Source: Hyphomonadaceae bacterium UBA5336
GTDB taxonomy: Bacteria > Pseudomonadota > Alphaproteobacteria > Caulobacterales > Hyphomonadaceae
Assembly: GCA_002408125.1 (NCBI GenBank)
Contig: DHQO01000025.1
Location: 1 to 64,000 of the forward strand
Reading direction: 5' to 3'
Length of the DNA stretch: 64,000 bases
The position numbers and the translations under genes are program-made. The notes beneath the pieces are model-generated. The model was not told the origin of the DNA, made no database searches, and saw nothing but the letters and a program-made list of their open reading frames with translations. How positions within the stretch are numbered: the first letter of the stretch is position 1; the number at the start of each line of letters is the position of its first letter. Positions 28,582-36,893 of this stretch are shown here, piece after piece.

Positions 28582-29214
28582 CTATTCGCCGCCTTCGGCC
28601 GGCGCCGTGCTTGAGCGCTCGGGCAGGGGCTCGATGTCGAGACCGACCGCCGCGACGACCAGGCCGTTTTCGGCGGTTGCGGGCAGGATGCTGAGAAAGT
28701 CACCGCTTCCAGCGTCTGCGCTCGCACGCGGAACGACATATTTGAAGCTGTAGACCTCGAACTCATCACTGCCGAGATCGAAATCCTGCCAGCCACTATT
28801 GCCCGATTCATTGGTGGAGTAGACCACTTTCATCTGCCCGCCGGCGTCGCTCGCTGCCTTGGCCAGGACAGACACGGTCAGCCGCGAGCCGCTGATCCGG
28901 GTTTCCAGCTCGCCCAGGATCGGGAAGGCCACACCGGAGGTTTCACCGCCGGGATTTGCCGCATTCGTGCCGGTAATCGTGAGTGTGTCATCCTCATTGC
29001 GGACAACAGTGACCTTGCCGGGGACCCGGACGGTCTCGAAGATATCCGCTGTCGGTGTAATCACTATCTCGGAGGCCAGCGCAGGCCCCGCCGGCACCAT
29101 GGCTTCAGCGGGCGCCTCAGCCTCGGGTTCGAGCGGTGGAGCAACCGCATCGGTGCCGGTCTCGCTATTGCACGCGGCCAGAAGGACTAGGGATGCCAGA
29201 AGGTATCGTTTCAT
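28582..29214 (-). CDS. Lipoprotein, paralog of the one at 15421
   Basis: 210 residues from ATG 29214 (MKRYLLASL), chosen because CCGGAG lies about 8 bases upstream; the longer frame would start at TTG. The signal peptide ends with lipobox LAAC. The mature N-terminus is Ala/Pro/Glu-rich, then comes a beta-rich domain with YSTNESGNSGWQDF and FLSILPA shared with the protein at 15421. It is the last gene of the minus-strand run behind cysNC, from which it is separated by 179 bases and an inverted repeat. Two such paralogs flanking the RTX export genes suggest an envelope role. The function is unknown. Confidence 0.8.
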   Translation of the reverse strand: MKRYLLASLVLLAACNSETGTDAVAPPLEPEAEAPAEAMVPAGPALASEIVITPTADIFETVRVPGKVTVVRNEDDTLTITGTNAANPGGETSGVAFPILGELETRISGSRLTVSVLAKAASDAGGQMKVVYSTNESGNSGWQDFDLGSDEFEVYSFKYVVPRASADAGSGDFLSILPATAENGLVVAAVGLDIEPLPERSSTAPAEGGE

Positions 29215-29238
29215 GTTCAAACTCCGGTTTCCAGATCA

Positions 29239-29273
29239 GCCGCCATGATATTCCATGTTGCAGACATGGCGGC
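29239..29273 (-). repeat. 9-bp inverted repeat between cysNC and the lipoprotein gene
   Basis: GCCGCCATG (29239-29247) and CATGGCGGC (29265-29273) are exact reverse complements with a 17-base spacer. It could terminate cysD-cysNC transcription or be an operator for the lipoprotein gene. No T-run is visible. Confidence 0.4.
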
Positions 29274-29393
29274 CATTTAGCAGTTCGTGCGGGTGTCGAG
29301 GTTCCATCATGCACAGCTCATCTCCAGCGACTGTCTCCCTCGCAAATGAAAGCGACCATTCCTTGACGCTGGATCGAAGGGATTGCCTGCCCG

Positions 29394-31295
29394 TCAGACA
29401 ATGCCCTTCTCGCGCAGCCAGGCGAGGATGTTCTCGGCAGAGTCTTCGGCGGACTTTTCGATCGTTCCAATCTGGATTTCAGGATTGAGCGGAGGCTCAT
29501 AGGGGCTGTCGATACCGGTGAAATTCTTGATCTCACCAGCGCGCGCCTTCTTGTAGAGCCCTTTCACATCGCGCTCTTCGGCCACTTCCAGCGGCGTGTC
29601 GATGAAGATTTCGACGAACTCGCCTTCCGGCGTCAGATTGCGCGCCATCTGCCGTTCCGAGCGGAAGGGGGAGATGAAGGAGACAAGCACGATCAGGCCG
29701 GCATCGGCCATGAGCCGGGCAACATGACTGATCCTGCGGATATTTTCCACGCGGTCGCTGTCGGTGAAGCCGAGATCGCGGTTCAGGCCATGGCGGACAT
29801 TGTCGCCGTCCAGCACGAAAGTGTGGCGGCCCATCGCGTAAAGACGTTTCTGCACGATATTGGCGATGGTCGACTTGCCCGAGCCGGAAAGGCCGGTGAA
29901 CCAGAGGATCGCCGGTTTCTGGCCTTTCTGTTCTGCGAGGCCCACGCGGTCGACATCCAGTTCCTGCCAATGAATATTGGAGGCGCGCCGCAGCGCGAAA
30001 TCAACCAGGCCCATTCCCATCGTGTCATAGTTCAGGCGGTCGATGATGACGAAGCCGCCCATCTCACGAATATTGGTGTAGGGATCGAAGGCGATCGGCT
30101 CGTCGAGCGCGATTGTTGTCACGCCGAACTCGTTGAGCTCCAGCGTGCGCGCCGGTTCGTCGCCCAGCGTGTTGATATCAATCGCATATTTCGGGGCATT
30201 GATGGTGCCGCGCACCTGTTTTGCGCCGATCTTGAAGATGTATTTGCGGCCCGGCAGGAGCGGGCGTTCCGACATCCAGAGGAGCCGGACCTGGAACTGG
30301 TCGGACACTTCAGGCGGGTTCTCGGCCGTCACGATCACATCGCCGCGAGAGCAGTCGATTTCGTCTTCCAGGGTGAGCGTCACCGATTGGCCGGCCATGG
30401 CCTCTTCCAGGTCGCCATCCATGGTGACGATGCGGGCGATGCGGCTTTCCTTGGCCGAAGGTAGCGTCTTGACCCGGTCGCCGGGCTTCACGGTACCCGA
30501 GACGATCTGGCCGGAAAAGCCGCGGAAATCGAGATTGGGGCGGTTGACCCACTGCACCGGCATGCGGAAGGGCGCATTGCGGCGTGCATCGTCGACCGGC
30601 ACGGTTTCGAGATATTCCATCAGTGACGGGCCAGAATACCAGGGCGTATTGCCGCCCGGCGCGGTGATATTGTCGCCCTTGAGTGCGGACATGGGGATCG
30701 GCTCGATTTCGAGATCTGGCCCGAGCTCGTCGGCAAAGGCCATGAACTCGGCCGTGATCTCGTCGAAGACGGCCTTGTCATAATTCACAAGGTCCATCTT
30801 GTTGATCGCCAGCACCATGTGCCGGATGCCGAGCGAATAGGTGATGAAGGCGTGGCGCCGCGTCTGGGTCAACACGCCGCGACGGGCATCGATCAGCAGG
30901 ATGGCGACATCAGCGGTCGAGGCGCCGGTGGCCATGTTGCGGGTGTACTGCTCGTGGCCGGGCGTGTCGGCGACGATGAATTTCCGCTTCTGGGTCGAGA
31001 AGAAGCGATAGGCGACATCGATGGTGATGCCCTGTTCGCGCTCGGCGGCGAGGCCATCGACCAGCAGGGCGAAGTCGATATCCTTGCCCTGCGTGCCCAT
31101 TTTCTTGGAGTCGGCTTCCAGGTTCGCCAGCTGATCTTCATAGATCATCTTGGAATCATAGAGCATCCGGCCGATCAGGGTCGACTTGCCGTCATCCACG
31201 GAACCGCAGGTGATGAAGCGCAGAAGCGATTTGTGCTCATGGGCCTCAAGATAGGCGCCAATATCCTGAGCGATGAGATCGTCGTGAAGGCGCAT
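29394..31295 (-). CDS. cysNC: Bifunctional sulfate adenylyltransferase subunit 1 / APS kinase
   Basis: 633 residues from ATG 31295 (MRLHDDLIAQDIG), chosen because it overlaps the cysD stop by one base (TGATG) and matches the family N-terminus; a longer open frame exists upstream. The CysN part is an EF-Tu-like GTPase with GSVDDGKST (31-39), DTPGHEQ and NKMD. The CysC part has the P-loop GLSGSGKST (468-476), DGDNVRHGLN and FISPFRSER. Together with CysD it makes APS from sulfate and ATP, then PAPS. No PAPS reductase is encoded in the window, whereas a PAPS-using sulfotransferase is at 44010. That favours supply of sulfate donor for sulfation, though assimilation cannot be excluded. Confidence 0.97.
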   Translation of the reverse strand: MRLHDDLIAQDIGAYLEAHEHKSLLRFITCGSVDDGKSTLIGRMLYDSKMIYEDQLANLEADSKKMGTQGKDIDFALLVDGLAAEREQGITIDVAYRFFSTQKRKFIVADTPGHEQYTRNMATGASTADVAILLIDARRGVLTQTRRHAFITYSLGIRHMVLAINKMDLVNYDKAVFDEITAEFMAFADELGPDLEIEPIPMSALKGDNITAPGGNTPWYSGPSLMEYLETVPVDDARRNAPFRMPVQWVNRPNLDFRGFSGQIVSGTVKPGDRVKTLPSAKESRIARIVTMDGDLEEAMAGQSVTLTLEDEIDCSRGDVIVTAENPPEVSDQFQVRLLWMSERPLLPGRKYIFKIGAKQVRGTINAPKYAIDINTLGDEPARTLELNEFGVTTIALDEPIAFDPYTNIREMGGFVIIDRLNYDTMGMGLVDFALRRASNIHWQELDVDRVGLAEQKGQKPAILWFTGLSGSGKSTIANIVQKRLYAMGRHTFVLDGDNVRHGLNRDLGFTDSDRVENIRRISHVARLMADAGLIVLVSFISPFRSERQMARNLTPEGEFVEIFIDTPLEVAEERDVKGLYKKARAGEIKNFTGIDSPYEPPLNPEIQIGTIEKSAEDSAENILAWLREKGIV

Positions 31296-32212
31296 CAGAA
31301 ATACCCTTCCTGTTTCTTTTTCTCCATCGAGGCGGCCTGGTCGGAATCGATGACCCGGCCCTGGCGTTCGGAGGAGGTGTTGAGGAGTGTTTCCTGGATG
31401 ATTTCGTCCAGGGTGGTGGCGCGGCTTTCCACCGCCCCTGTCAGTGGATAACAGCCGAGCGTGCGGAAACGGGCCCATTTGGTCACGGCCATCTTCGCCA
31501 GTTCTTCGGGCATGCGGTCATCATCGACCATGATCGGCACGCCATTCCATTCCACCACCGGGCGTTCGGCGGCCAGATAGAGGGACGGGATCTCGATATT
31601 CTCGCGGCGGATATATTGCCAGATGTCGAGCTCGGTCCAGTTCGACAGCGGAAAGACGCGGATGCTCTCGCCCTGGCGGATGTTGGAATTATAGAGATTC
31701 CAGAGTTCCGGGCGCTGAGTCTTCGGATCCCAGCGATGCTCGGCGGTGCGGAAGGAGAAAACGCGCTCCTTGGCGCGGGATTTCTCCTCATCGCGGCGCG
31801 CGCCGCCAAAGGCTGCTGTGAACTTGTACTTGTCGAGCGCCTGTTTCAGCGCCTGGGTCTTCATCACATCGGTGTGCAGGGATGAGCCGTGTGAGAAAGG
31901 CCCGATGCCTTCTTCTGCGCCATCCGGATTGATGTGGACGATCAGGTCCATGCCGACTTCCCGGGCCCGGCGGTCGCGGAACTCTATCATCTCGCGGAAC
32001 TTCCAGGTCGTATCGACATGCATCAGCGGGAAGGGTGGCACGGACGGATAGAAGGCCTTCTGGGCAAGATGCAGCATCACGGAGCTGTCCTTGCCGACCG
32101 AATAGAGCATCACCGGGTTCTCGGCCTCGGCAGCCACCTCGCGCATGATATGGATCGACTCAGCCTCCAGCCGGTCGAGGTGCGAGAGCGCTGTTGAGGG
32201 GTTTTCCATCAT
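31295..32212 (-). CDS. cysD: Sulfate adenylyltransferase subunit 2
   Basis: About 305 residues, the usual family length. The PP-loop-type motif LYSVGKDSSVMLHLAQKAF binds ATP. FAFGGARRDEEKSR-type sequence (AAFGGARRDEEKSRAKERVF), FPLSNWTELDIW and LGCYPLTGAV are all hallmarks. It catalyses sulfate adenylation, driven by the GTPase activity of the CysN part encoded next. The start is at ATG 32212 or the adjacent ATG 32209; a TTG two codons earlier is possible. The 177-base region upstream probably carries the promoter of cysD-cysNC. Confidence 0.97.
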   Translation of the reverse strand: MMENPSTALSHLDRLEAESIHIMREVAAEAENPVMLYSVGKDSSVMLHLAQKAFYPSVPPFPLMHVDTTWKFREMIEFRDRRAREVGMDLIVHINPDGAEEGIGPFSHGSSLHTDVMKTQALKQALDKYKFTAAFGGARRDEEKSRAKERVFSFRTAEHRWDPKTQRPELWNLYNSNIRQGESIRVFPLSNWTELDIWQYIRRENIEIPSLYLAAERPVVEWNGVPIMVDDDRMPEELAKMAVTKWARFRTLGCYPLTGAVESRATTLDEIIQETLLNTSSERQGRVIDSDQAASMEKKKQEGYF

Positions 32213-32309
32213 TAACAACTTTACCTTTGTCTGGAGCGATGCCGGCTGAAAGTCTCATCCCCGTGCCGGCGTTAGCTAAGATCCGTGGCCTTCATAAAGC
32301 AGCGTCAGT

Positions 32310-32326
32310 CGGGGCCAATTGCCCCG
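32310..32326 (-). terminator. Short GC hairpin between rfbA and cysD
   Basis: CGGGGC (32310-32315), loop CAATT, GCCCCG (32321-32326). It lies downstream of rfbA and upstream of cysD on the minus strand, so it may end the rhamnose operon. The stem is only 6 bp and no T-run follows. Confidence 0.45.
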
Positions 32327-32389
32327 GGATTGGTGTGTCGAAACAGGTTTTCTGCACAGTGAAGCCGCCTTGTCTTGTGCAATGCCACA

Positions 32390-33259
32390 TCATTGGTCAC
32401 CATCGGAAATCTTGCGCAAATATGCGCCATATTCATCCTGGTGGCCGGACGCCAGGGCCAGCAATTCCTCCCGGGATATGAAGCCTTTCCGGTATGCCAC
32501 CTCTTCCGGGCAGCTGAGTTTCATGCGCTGGCGTGCTTCCAGCGTTGCCACGAATTGCGAGGCTTGCAGTAGGCTGTCAACCGTGCCGGCATCAAGCCAG
32601 GCCGTACCACGCGGCAGGCGGATCACTTCCAGTGTCCCGGCTTCGAGATAGGCCCGGTTCACATCCGTGATTTCCAGCTCGCCCCGCTCTGATGGCCTGA
32701 CGGAATGGGCAATCTCGATCACATGGCGGTCATAGAAGTAAAGACCGGTCACCGCCCAGTTCGAGGCCGGACGGGGCGGTTTTTCCTGCAGCGAGGCCGG
32801 CCTGCCATCGCGGTCGAAGCCGACAACGCCGAACTGTGTGGGGTCGGAGACCTCGCTGGCGAAGATGCGGGCGCCACGGGTCAGCGTGGCCGCCTCTGTG
32901 AGCAGGCCGGTGAGGCCTGCGCTGTAGAAGATATTGTCGCCGAGCGCGAGCGCGACCGGGTCGCCATTGATGAACTCATCGGCAATCAGGAAGGCTTCTG
33001 CCAGGCCACGCGGCTCGTCCTGTTCGAGAAAGGTGAAGCGCACGCCCCAGTCCTCGCCCGTGCCCAGCAGGCGCTCGAACAGCGGTAGCGACATGGGCGT
33101 TGTGATGATCGCGATCTCGCGAATGCCGGCCAGCATCAGCGTGCTGATGGGATAATAGACCAGCGGCTTGTCATAGACCGGCAGCAGCTGTTTCGAGATG
33201 GATTTGGTCAGCGGATAGAGGCGCGTGCCCCGTCCGCCTGCCAGGACGATACCCTTCAT
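32390..33259 (-). CDS. rfbA: Glucose-1-phosphate thymidylyltransferase
   Basis: 289 residues. The start ATG 33259 (MKGIVLAGG) overlaps the rfbD stop by 4 bases; a Met two codons earlier is possible. The nucleotidyltransferase signature GGRGTRLYPLTKSISKQLLPVYDKP, GDNIFY, EKP and GTAWLDAGTVDSLLQAS are typical of RmlA. It makes dTDP-glucose from glucose-1-phosphate and dTTP, the first step to dTDP-L-rhamnose. It is last in an rfbC-B-D-A gene order, with all junctions overlapping. Confidence 0.97.
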   Translation of the reverse strand: MKGIVLAGGRGTRLYPLTKSISKQLLPVYDKPLVYYPISTLMLAGIREIAIITTPMSLPLFERLLGTGEDWGVRFTFLEQDEPRGLAEAFLIADEFINGDPVALALGDNIFYSAGLTGLLTEAATLTRGARIFASEVSDPTQFGVVGFDRDGRPASLQEKPPRPASNWAVTGLYFYDRHVIEIAHSVRPSERGELEITDVNRAYLEAGTLEVIRLPRGTAWLDAGTVDSLLQASQFVATLEARQRMKLSCPEEVAYRKGFISREELLALASGHQDEYGAYLRKISDGDQ

Positions 33260-34158
33260 CGGCATGTCTCTCCCATCACCAGTTCGTGCACGCAGCGCGT
33301 CAGGCTCTTGCGCCAGTCTTCGATGCGCACGCTGAATACCTGCTCGGTCCTGGAGGAGTCGAGCCGTGCATTCAGGGGGCGCCTTGCAGGCGCGGCAAAA
33401 TTTTCTGTGGAGATCGGCAAAACCTCTGCGCCGGGGCCTCCTGCACGCAGGCTTTCCTCGATAATTGCGACAGCCATGTGATGGCGGCTGAGACTTTCCG
33501 TCCCGGCGAGATGATATGTTCCCCAATTCTCGAAGCCCGGTTCAAGCGCGGCAAGGCTCATCGCGAGCAGGCCGTCTGCCAGGTCGGGAGCATAGGTCGG
33601 GCAGCCACATTGATCGGAGACGACACGCAGCGTGTCGTGCTTGCCGGCAAGTTCCAGCATCTTGGTGACAAAGTTCGATCCCAGCGCGCTGAAGATCCAG
33701 GTGACGCGGACTATCAGGTGACGCTCCAGCCCGACTCGGACCGCCTCTTCCCCGGCCAGTTTCGACTGGCCGTAGATGCTGAGTGGGAAAGTCGGGTCGC
33801 CCGGCCTGTAGGCGCGCTCCAGAACGCCATCGAAGACGCAATCTGTGGAGAGCTGCACCAGTGCGCATCCCTCCGCGGCCGCGATCTTTGCCAGATGCGC
33901 CGGGCCATCCCGGTTGAGGCGCATGGCCTCTTCGGGCTCGCTCTCCGCGCCGTCGACATTGGTATAGGCGCCGGTATTGAGGATGAGATCGGGACGATAG
34001 CGCGTGATCGCGGCCCGCAGGCTCTCAGGATCGCCAAGATCGATGTCAGGGCGCCCCAGACACACTATGTCCATGTCAGGCCGGCTGGCCGCAGCACTGG
34101 CAAGGGCCTGTGCCACCTGTCCGGTACGGCCAATGGTCAGAATGCGTTTCCGGCTCAA
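33256..34158 (-). CDS. rfbD: dTDP-4-dehydrorhamnose reductase
   Basis: 300 residues. No ATG fits; the TTG at 34158 overlaps the rfbB stop as TTGA and gives MSRKRILTIGRTGQVAQ, the expected N-terminal Rossmann strand. The GxxGQVA nucleotide-binding motif, TNVDGAESEPEEA, STDCVFDG and the catalytic YGQSKLAGE (YxxxK) are present. It performs the final reduction to dTDP-L-rhamnose. The TTG start is unusual and probably ties its expression to rfbB translation. Confidence 0.93.
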   Translation of the reverse strand: MSRKRILTIGRTGQVAQALASAAASRPDMDIVCLGRPDIDLGDPESLRAAITRYRPDLILNTGAYTNVDGAESEPEEAMRLNRDGPAHLAKIAAAEGCALVQLSTDCVFDGVLERAYRPGDPTFPLSIYGQSKLAGEEAVRVGLERHLIVRVTWIFSALGSNFVTKMLELAGKHDTLRVVSDQCGCPTYAPDLADGLLAMSLAALEPGFENWGTYHLAGTESLSRHHMAVAIIEESLRAGGPGAEVLPISTENFAAPARRPLNARLDSSRTEQVFSVRIEDWRKSLTRCVHELVMGETCR

Positions 34159-35186
34159 GTGGCAAGTCCCAGGCGTTCGCCCTGATAGGTCCCGTCCAGG
34201 ATGGGCTGCCACCAGTCGCGATTGTCGAGATACCAGTCCACCGTGGCGGCAAGGCCGGTTTCGAAGTCTACCTGCGGTGCCCAGCCCAGCTCTGAGCGTA
34301 ACCTGGAGGCGTCGATGGCATAACGGAAATCATGGCCCGGCCGGTCCTCGACATGGGTGATCAGACGGGCATGCGGGGCGCCGGCGGGGTGGCGGTCATC
34401 CATGATAGCGGCAATCGCGCGGACCATGTCGATATTCCGGCGCTCCTGGCCGGCGCCCACCAGATAGGTCTCGCCGACCAGGCCATGCTCGGCGATGGTG
34501 ATGAGCGCGCGGGCATGATCCTCGACATGCAGCCAGTCTCGTACCTGCTCGCCCTCGCCATACACCGGCATGGGCTTGCCCTGCAGGGCCTTGAGCACCA
34601 TCAGCGGGATCAGTTTTTCGGGAAACTGGCGGGGGCCGAAATTGTTGCAGCAATTGGTGATGATGGCCGGCATTCTGAAACTGTGCCGCCAGGCGCGCAC
34701 GAGATGGTCCGAGGCGGCCTTGCTGGCGGCATAGGGGGAGCGCGGGGCATAGGCGCTTGCCTCGGTGAAACGGCCCGTCAGTCCCAGCTCCCCGAATACT
34801 TCATCGGTCGAGACATGCACGAACCGGAAGCCGGGCCTGCGCCGGGCCAGCTCGCGCGAGGCCTGGAGCAGGGTGAAGGTGCCATGGATATTGGTATCCA
34901 GGAATGTCTCGGGCCCGTCTATGGAACGGTCGACATGGCTCTCGGCGGCAAGATGGAAGATCACGTCCGGCTGGAGGTCCGAGAGGGCCGAGCTGACCGC
35001 CCAGGCATTGCAGATGCTGTCACGGATGAGGCGCATGCGGCCGGTCGAGAGTTCCGGTTCCAGCGAGCCGAGATGGGCGGCATAGGTGAGGGCGTCGAAC
35101 CCGGTCACCTGCCAGCCGCGGGCCACCAGCTCCTTGCAGAGGGCCGATCCGATAAAGCCCGCCGCGCCGGTGACGAGGGCTTTCAT
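34155..35186 (-). CDS. rfbB: dTDP-glucose 4,6-dehydratase
   Basis: 343 residues from ATG 35186 (MKALVTGAAGFIGS), which overlaps the rfbC stop by 4 bases; a longer frame upstream has no family support. An NAD-binding GAAGFIGS, AAESHVDRSI, STDEVFGELG, the YAASKAASDH catalytic YxxxK and NNFGPRQFPEKLIP identify the short-chain dehydrogenase RmlB. It converts dTDP-glucose to the 4-keto-6-deoxy intermediate. Confidence 0.97.
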   Translation of the reverse strand: MKALVTGAAGFIGSALCKELVARGWQVTGFDALTYAAHLGSLEPELSTGRMRLIRDSICNAWAVSSALSDLQPDVIFHLAAESHVDRSIDGPETFLDTNIHGTFTLLQASRELARRRPGFRFVHVSTDEVFGELGLTGRFTEASAYAPRSPYAASKAASDHLVRAWRHSFRMPAIITNCCNNFGPRQFPEKLIPLMVLKALQGKPMPVYGEGEQVRDWLHVEDHARALITIAEHGLVGETYLVGAGQERRNIDMVRAIAAIMDDRHPAGAPHARLITHVEDRPGHDFRYAIDASRLRSELGWAPQVDFETGLAATVDWYLDNRDWWQPILDGTYQGERLGLAT

Positions 35187-35737
35187 GCGACAAGGCTTTC
35201 GCGGATATCGGCCCAGCTGAGGGCCGTGCGGTCGCGGTCGGAGAGATGGGCCTGCTCGCGCGTGATCGGCCAGTTGATGCCGAGCTCCGGGTCGTCGAAG
35301 GCCAGTGACCGCTCGGCCTGCGGGGCATAGGTGTTCGACAGGCGGTAGGCGACGAGGCAATCCTTGGTCAGCGTGCAGAACCCATGCGCGAAGCCTTCGG
35401 GCACATACATCTGGTTGCCCTTTTCCGCCGACAGCTCCAGCGAGATATGCCGGCCGAAATGCGGGCTGTCGGGGCGCAGGTCGACGGCAATGTCGAGGAT
35501 CCGGCCGCTCAGGCAGGTGACCAGCTTGGCCTGGGCATGGGGCGGCAGCTGGAAATGCAGGCCGCGCACCGTGCCGCGATGGCGCGAGAAGGACATGTTG
35601 TCCTGGACGAAATCGACATGGATCCCGCCGGCACGGTAGCGCTCCATGTTCCAGGTTTCGACGAGGAAGCCGCGATCATCGCAATTTTTCTGCGGCTGGA
35701 TCTCCAGCACGCCCGGAAGTGGCGTTGGCACAAACAT
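35183..35737 (-). CDS. rfbC: dTDP-4-dehydrorhamnose 3,5-epimerase
   Basis: 184 residues from ATG 35737 (MFVPTPLPGVLEIQP), the normal RmlC length. The cupin-fold motifs DDRGFLVETWN, QDNMSFSRHRGTVRGLHFQ (catalytic His) and YVPEGFAHGF are visible. It is the first gene of the rhamnose cluster; the 105 bases upstream separate it from the GT2 gene, which reads the same way. Confidence 0.96.
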   Translation of the reverse strand: MFVPTPLPGVLEIQPQKNCDDRGFLVETWNMERYRAGGIHVDFVQDNMSFSRHRGTVRGLHFQLPPHAQAKLVTCLSGRILDIAVDLRPDSPHFGRHISLELSAEKGNQMYVPEGFAHGFCTLTKDCLVAYRLSNTYAPQAERSLAFDDPELGINWPITREQAHLSDRDRTALSWADIRESLVA

Positions 35738-35842
35738 GGCGATGAAAAACTCTTCTACGCTACGGGAATGACCCGTTCCCTGAAAGCCCACGTCGCGGCG
35801 GATTGCAAGGGCCGGGCGATGAAACCTGCAGTGACCAATATG

Positions 35843-36832
35843 TCATGATTTGCGTCTGGCCCGAATATGCGGCTGCAGCCTGTGCATGCGCCAGGGATTC
35901 CAGGCCATGGAGCGTGCGAGGGCCAGCAGGGAAACCTTGCGCCTGGGTGTCGGCCAGGCCGTGTTGCGCTGATGCGCTTTCAGGCCTGAAAGGGCGTCGC
36001 GCAGGGCCTGGCGCGTATACCGGCCCCGCTTGCTGCGGCCGGCATGGGCGATCAGGTAGAGTGTCAGGATCAGGTGGCCCGGCAGGGTGAGCAGCAAGAG
36101 GATCAGCGGCATCCGGGTCAGATAGACCCAGAGCCGGTTGCGCGTGCCGTGATAGACGGCGAACTCACTCTGCTTGCCGGCAAGTCCTCCACCCTCGTGC
36201 AGGATCACGGCATCCGGGACGAACAGGCAGTATTCTCCGGCCAGGCGCATGCGGAAGCCGAGATCGACATCCTCGCAATAGCAGAAGAGGCGCTCATCGA
36301 AGCCGTTGAAGTCACGGAAGCTGGCAGTGTGGATGATCGCGCCGGCGCCGCAAGGGCTGAAACACTCGCCCGGGCCGGGCAAGGTACTGGCGGGATGGCC
36401 GAAGCCGCCGCGCCAGGGAAAGCCGAAGACGAGATAACTGTCGCCGGTTCCATCGAGTATAGTGGGATCGCTGAGATTGAACTGGGCCGAGGCGAACATG
36501 CGGCAGGCCGGGTCGGCCCTGATCGCCGCGTCCATGCGCTCCAGCCAGTCCGGCGCGGCCACCGCATCGGGATTGAGCAGGGCCAGCCATTCGCCGCTGG
36601 CCTGCTCGGCCGCGCGATTGTTGCCCGCCGCGAAACCGAGATTTTCCGGCCACTCGACGACCCTGCACCGATCCAGCTTCGAGGTGTCGAGATGGCTGGC
36701 TGACTTGTCGCTCGAGGCATTGTCCCAGACGATGACCTCGAAATCGCGGAAGGTCTGTGCCGCCAGGGAATCCACCGCCCCTTGCAGGTATTCGCCGCCA
36801 TTGAAATTCACGATGACGACGGAAAAACGCAT
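35843..36832 (-). CDS. GT2-family glycosyltransferase (rhamnosyltransferase-like)
   Basis: 329 residues from ATG 36832 (MRFSVVIVNFNGGEYL), the standard N-terminal strand of GT2 enzymes. The A-type core shows WDNASSD, NLGFAAGNNRA and LLNPDAV (DxD-like). Later comes GFDERLFCYCEDVDLGFRMRLAG, as in WbbL-type rhamnosyltransferases. A C-terminal hydrophobic stretch (LILLLLTLPGHLILTLYLIA) may attach it to the membrane. Directly upstream of rfbCBDA in the same direction, it is a good candidate to use dTDP-L-rhamnose in O-antigen or capsule synthesis. Confidence 0.9.
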   Translation of the reverse strand: MRFSVVIVNFNGGEYLQGAVDSLAAQTFRDFEVIVWDNASSDKSASHLDTSKLDRCRVVEWPENLGFAAGNNRAAEQASGEWLALLNPDAVAAPDWLERMDAAIRADPACRMFASAQFNLSDPTILDGTGDSYLVFGFPWRGGFGHPASTLPGPGECFSPCGAGAIIHTASFRDFNGFDERLFCYCEDVDLGFRMRLAGEYCLFVPDAVILHEGGGLAGKQSEFAVYHGTRNRLWVYLTRMPLILLLLTLPGHLILTLYLIAHAGRSKRGRYTRQALRDALSGLKAHQRNTAWPTPRRKVSLLALARSMAWNPWRMHRLQPHIRARRKS

Positions 36833-36893
36833 GGAGAAGCCGGGTCCGGAGGGCGGAAAGGGGTGAACTGAGGCGCCCCTTATGCGGCAAGTC

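Noticed and set aside
29394..31478. 694-residue version of CysNC
   Set aside because: The 61-residue extension lies inside cysD and is not protein-like; the TGATG overlap supports the start at 31295.
32390..33526. 378-residue version of RfbA
   Set aside because: The first 89 residues overlap rfbD and have no family similarity; MKGIVLAGG at 33259 is the normal N-terminus.
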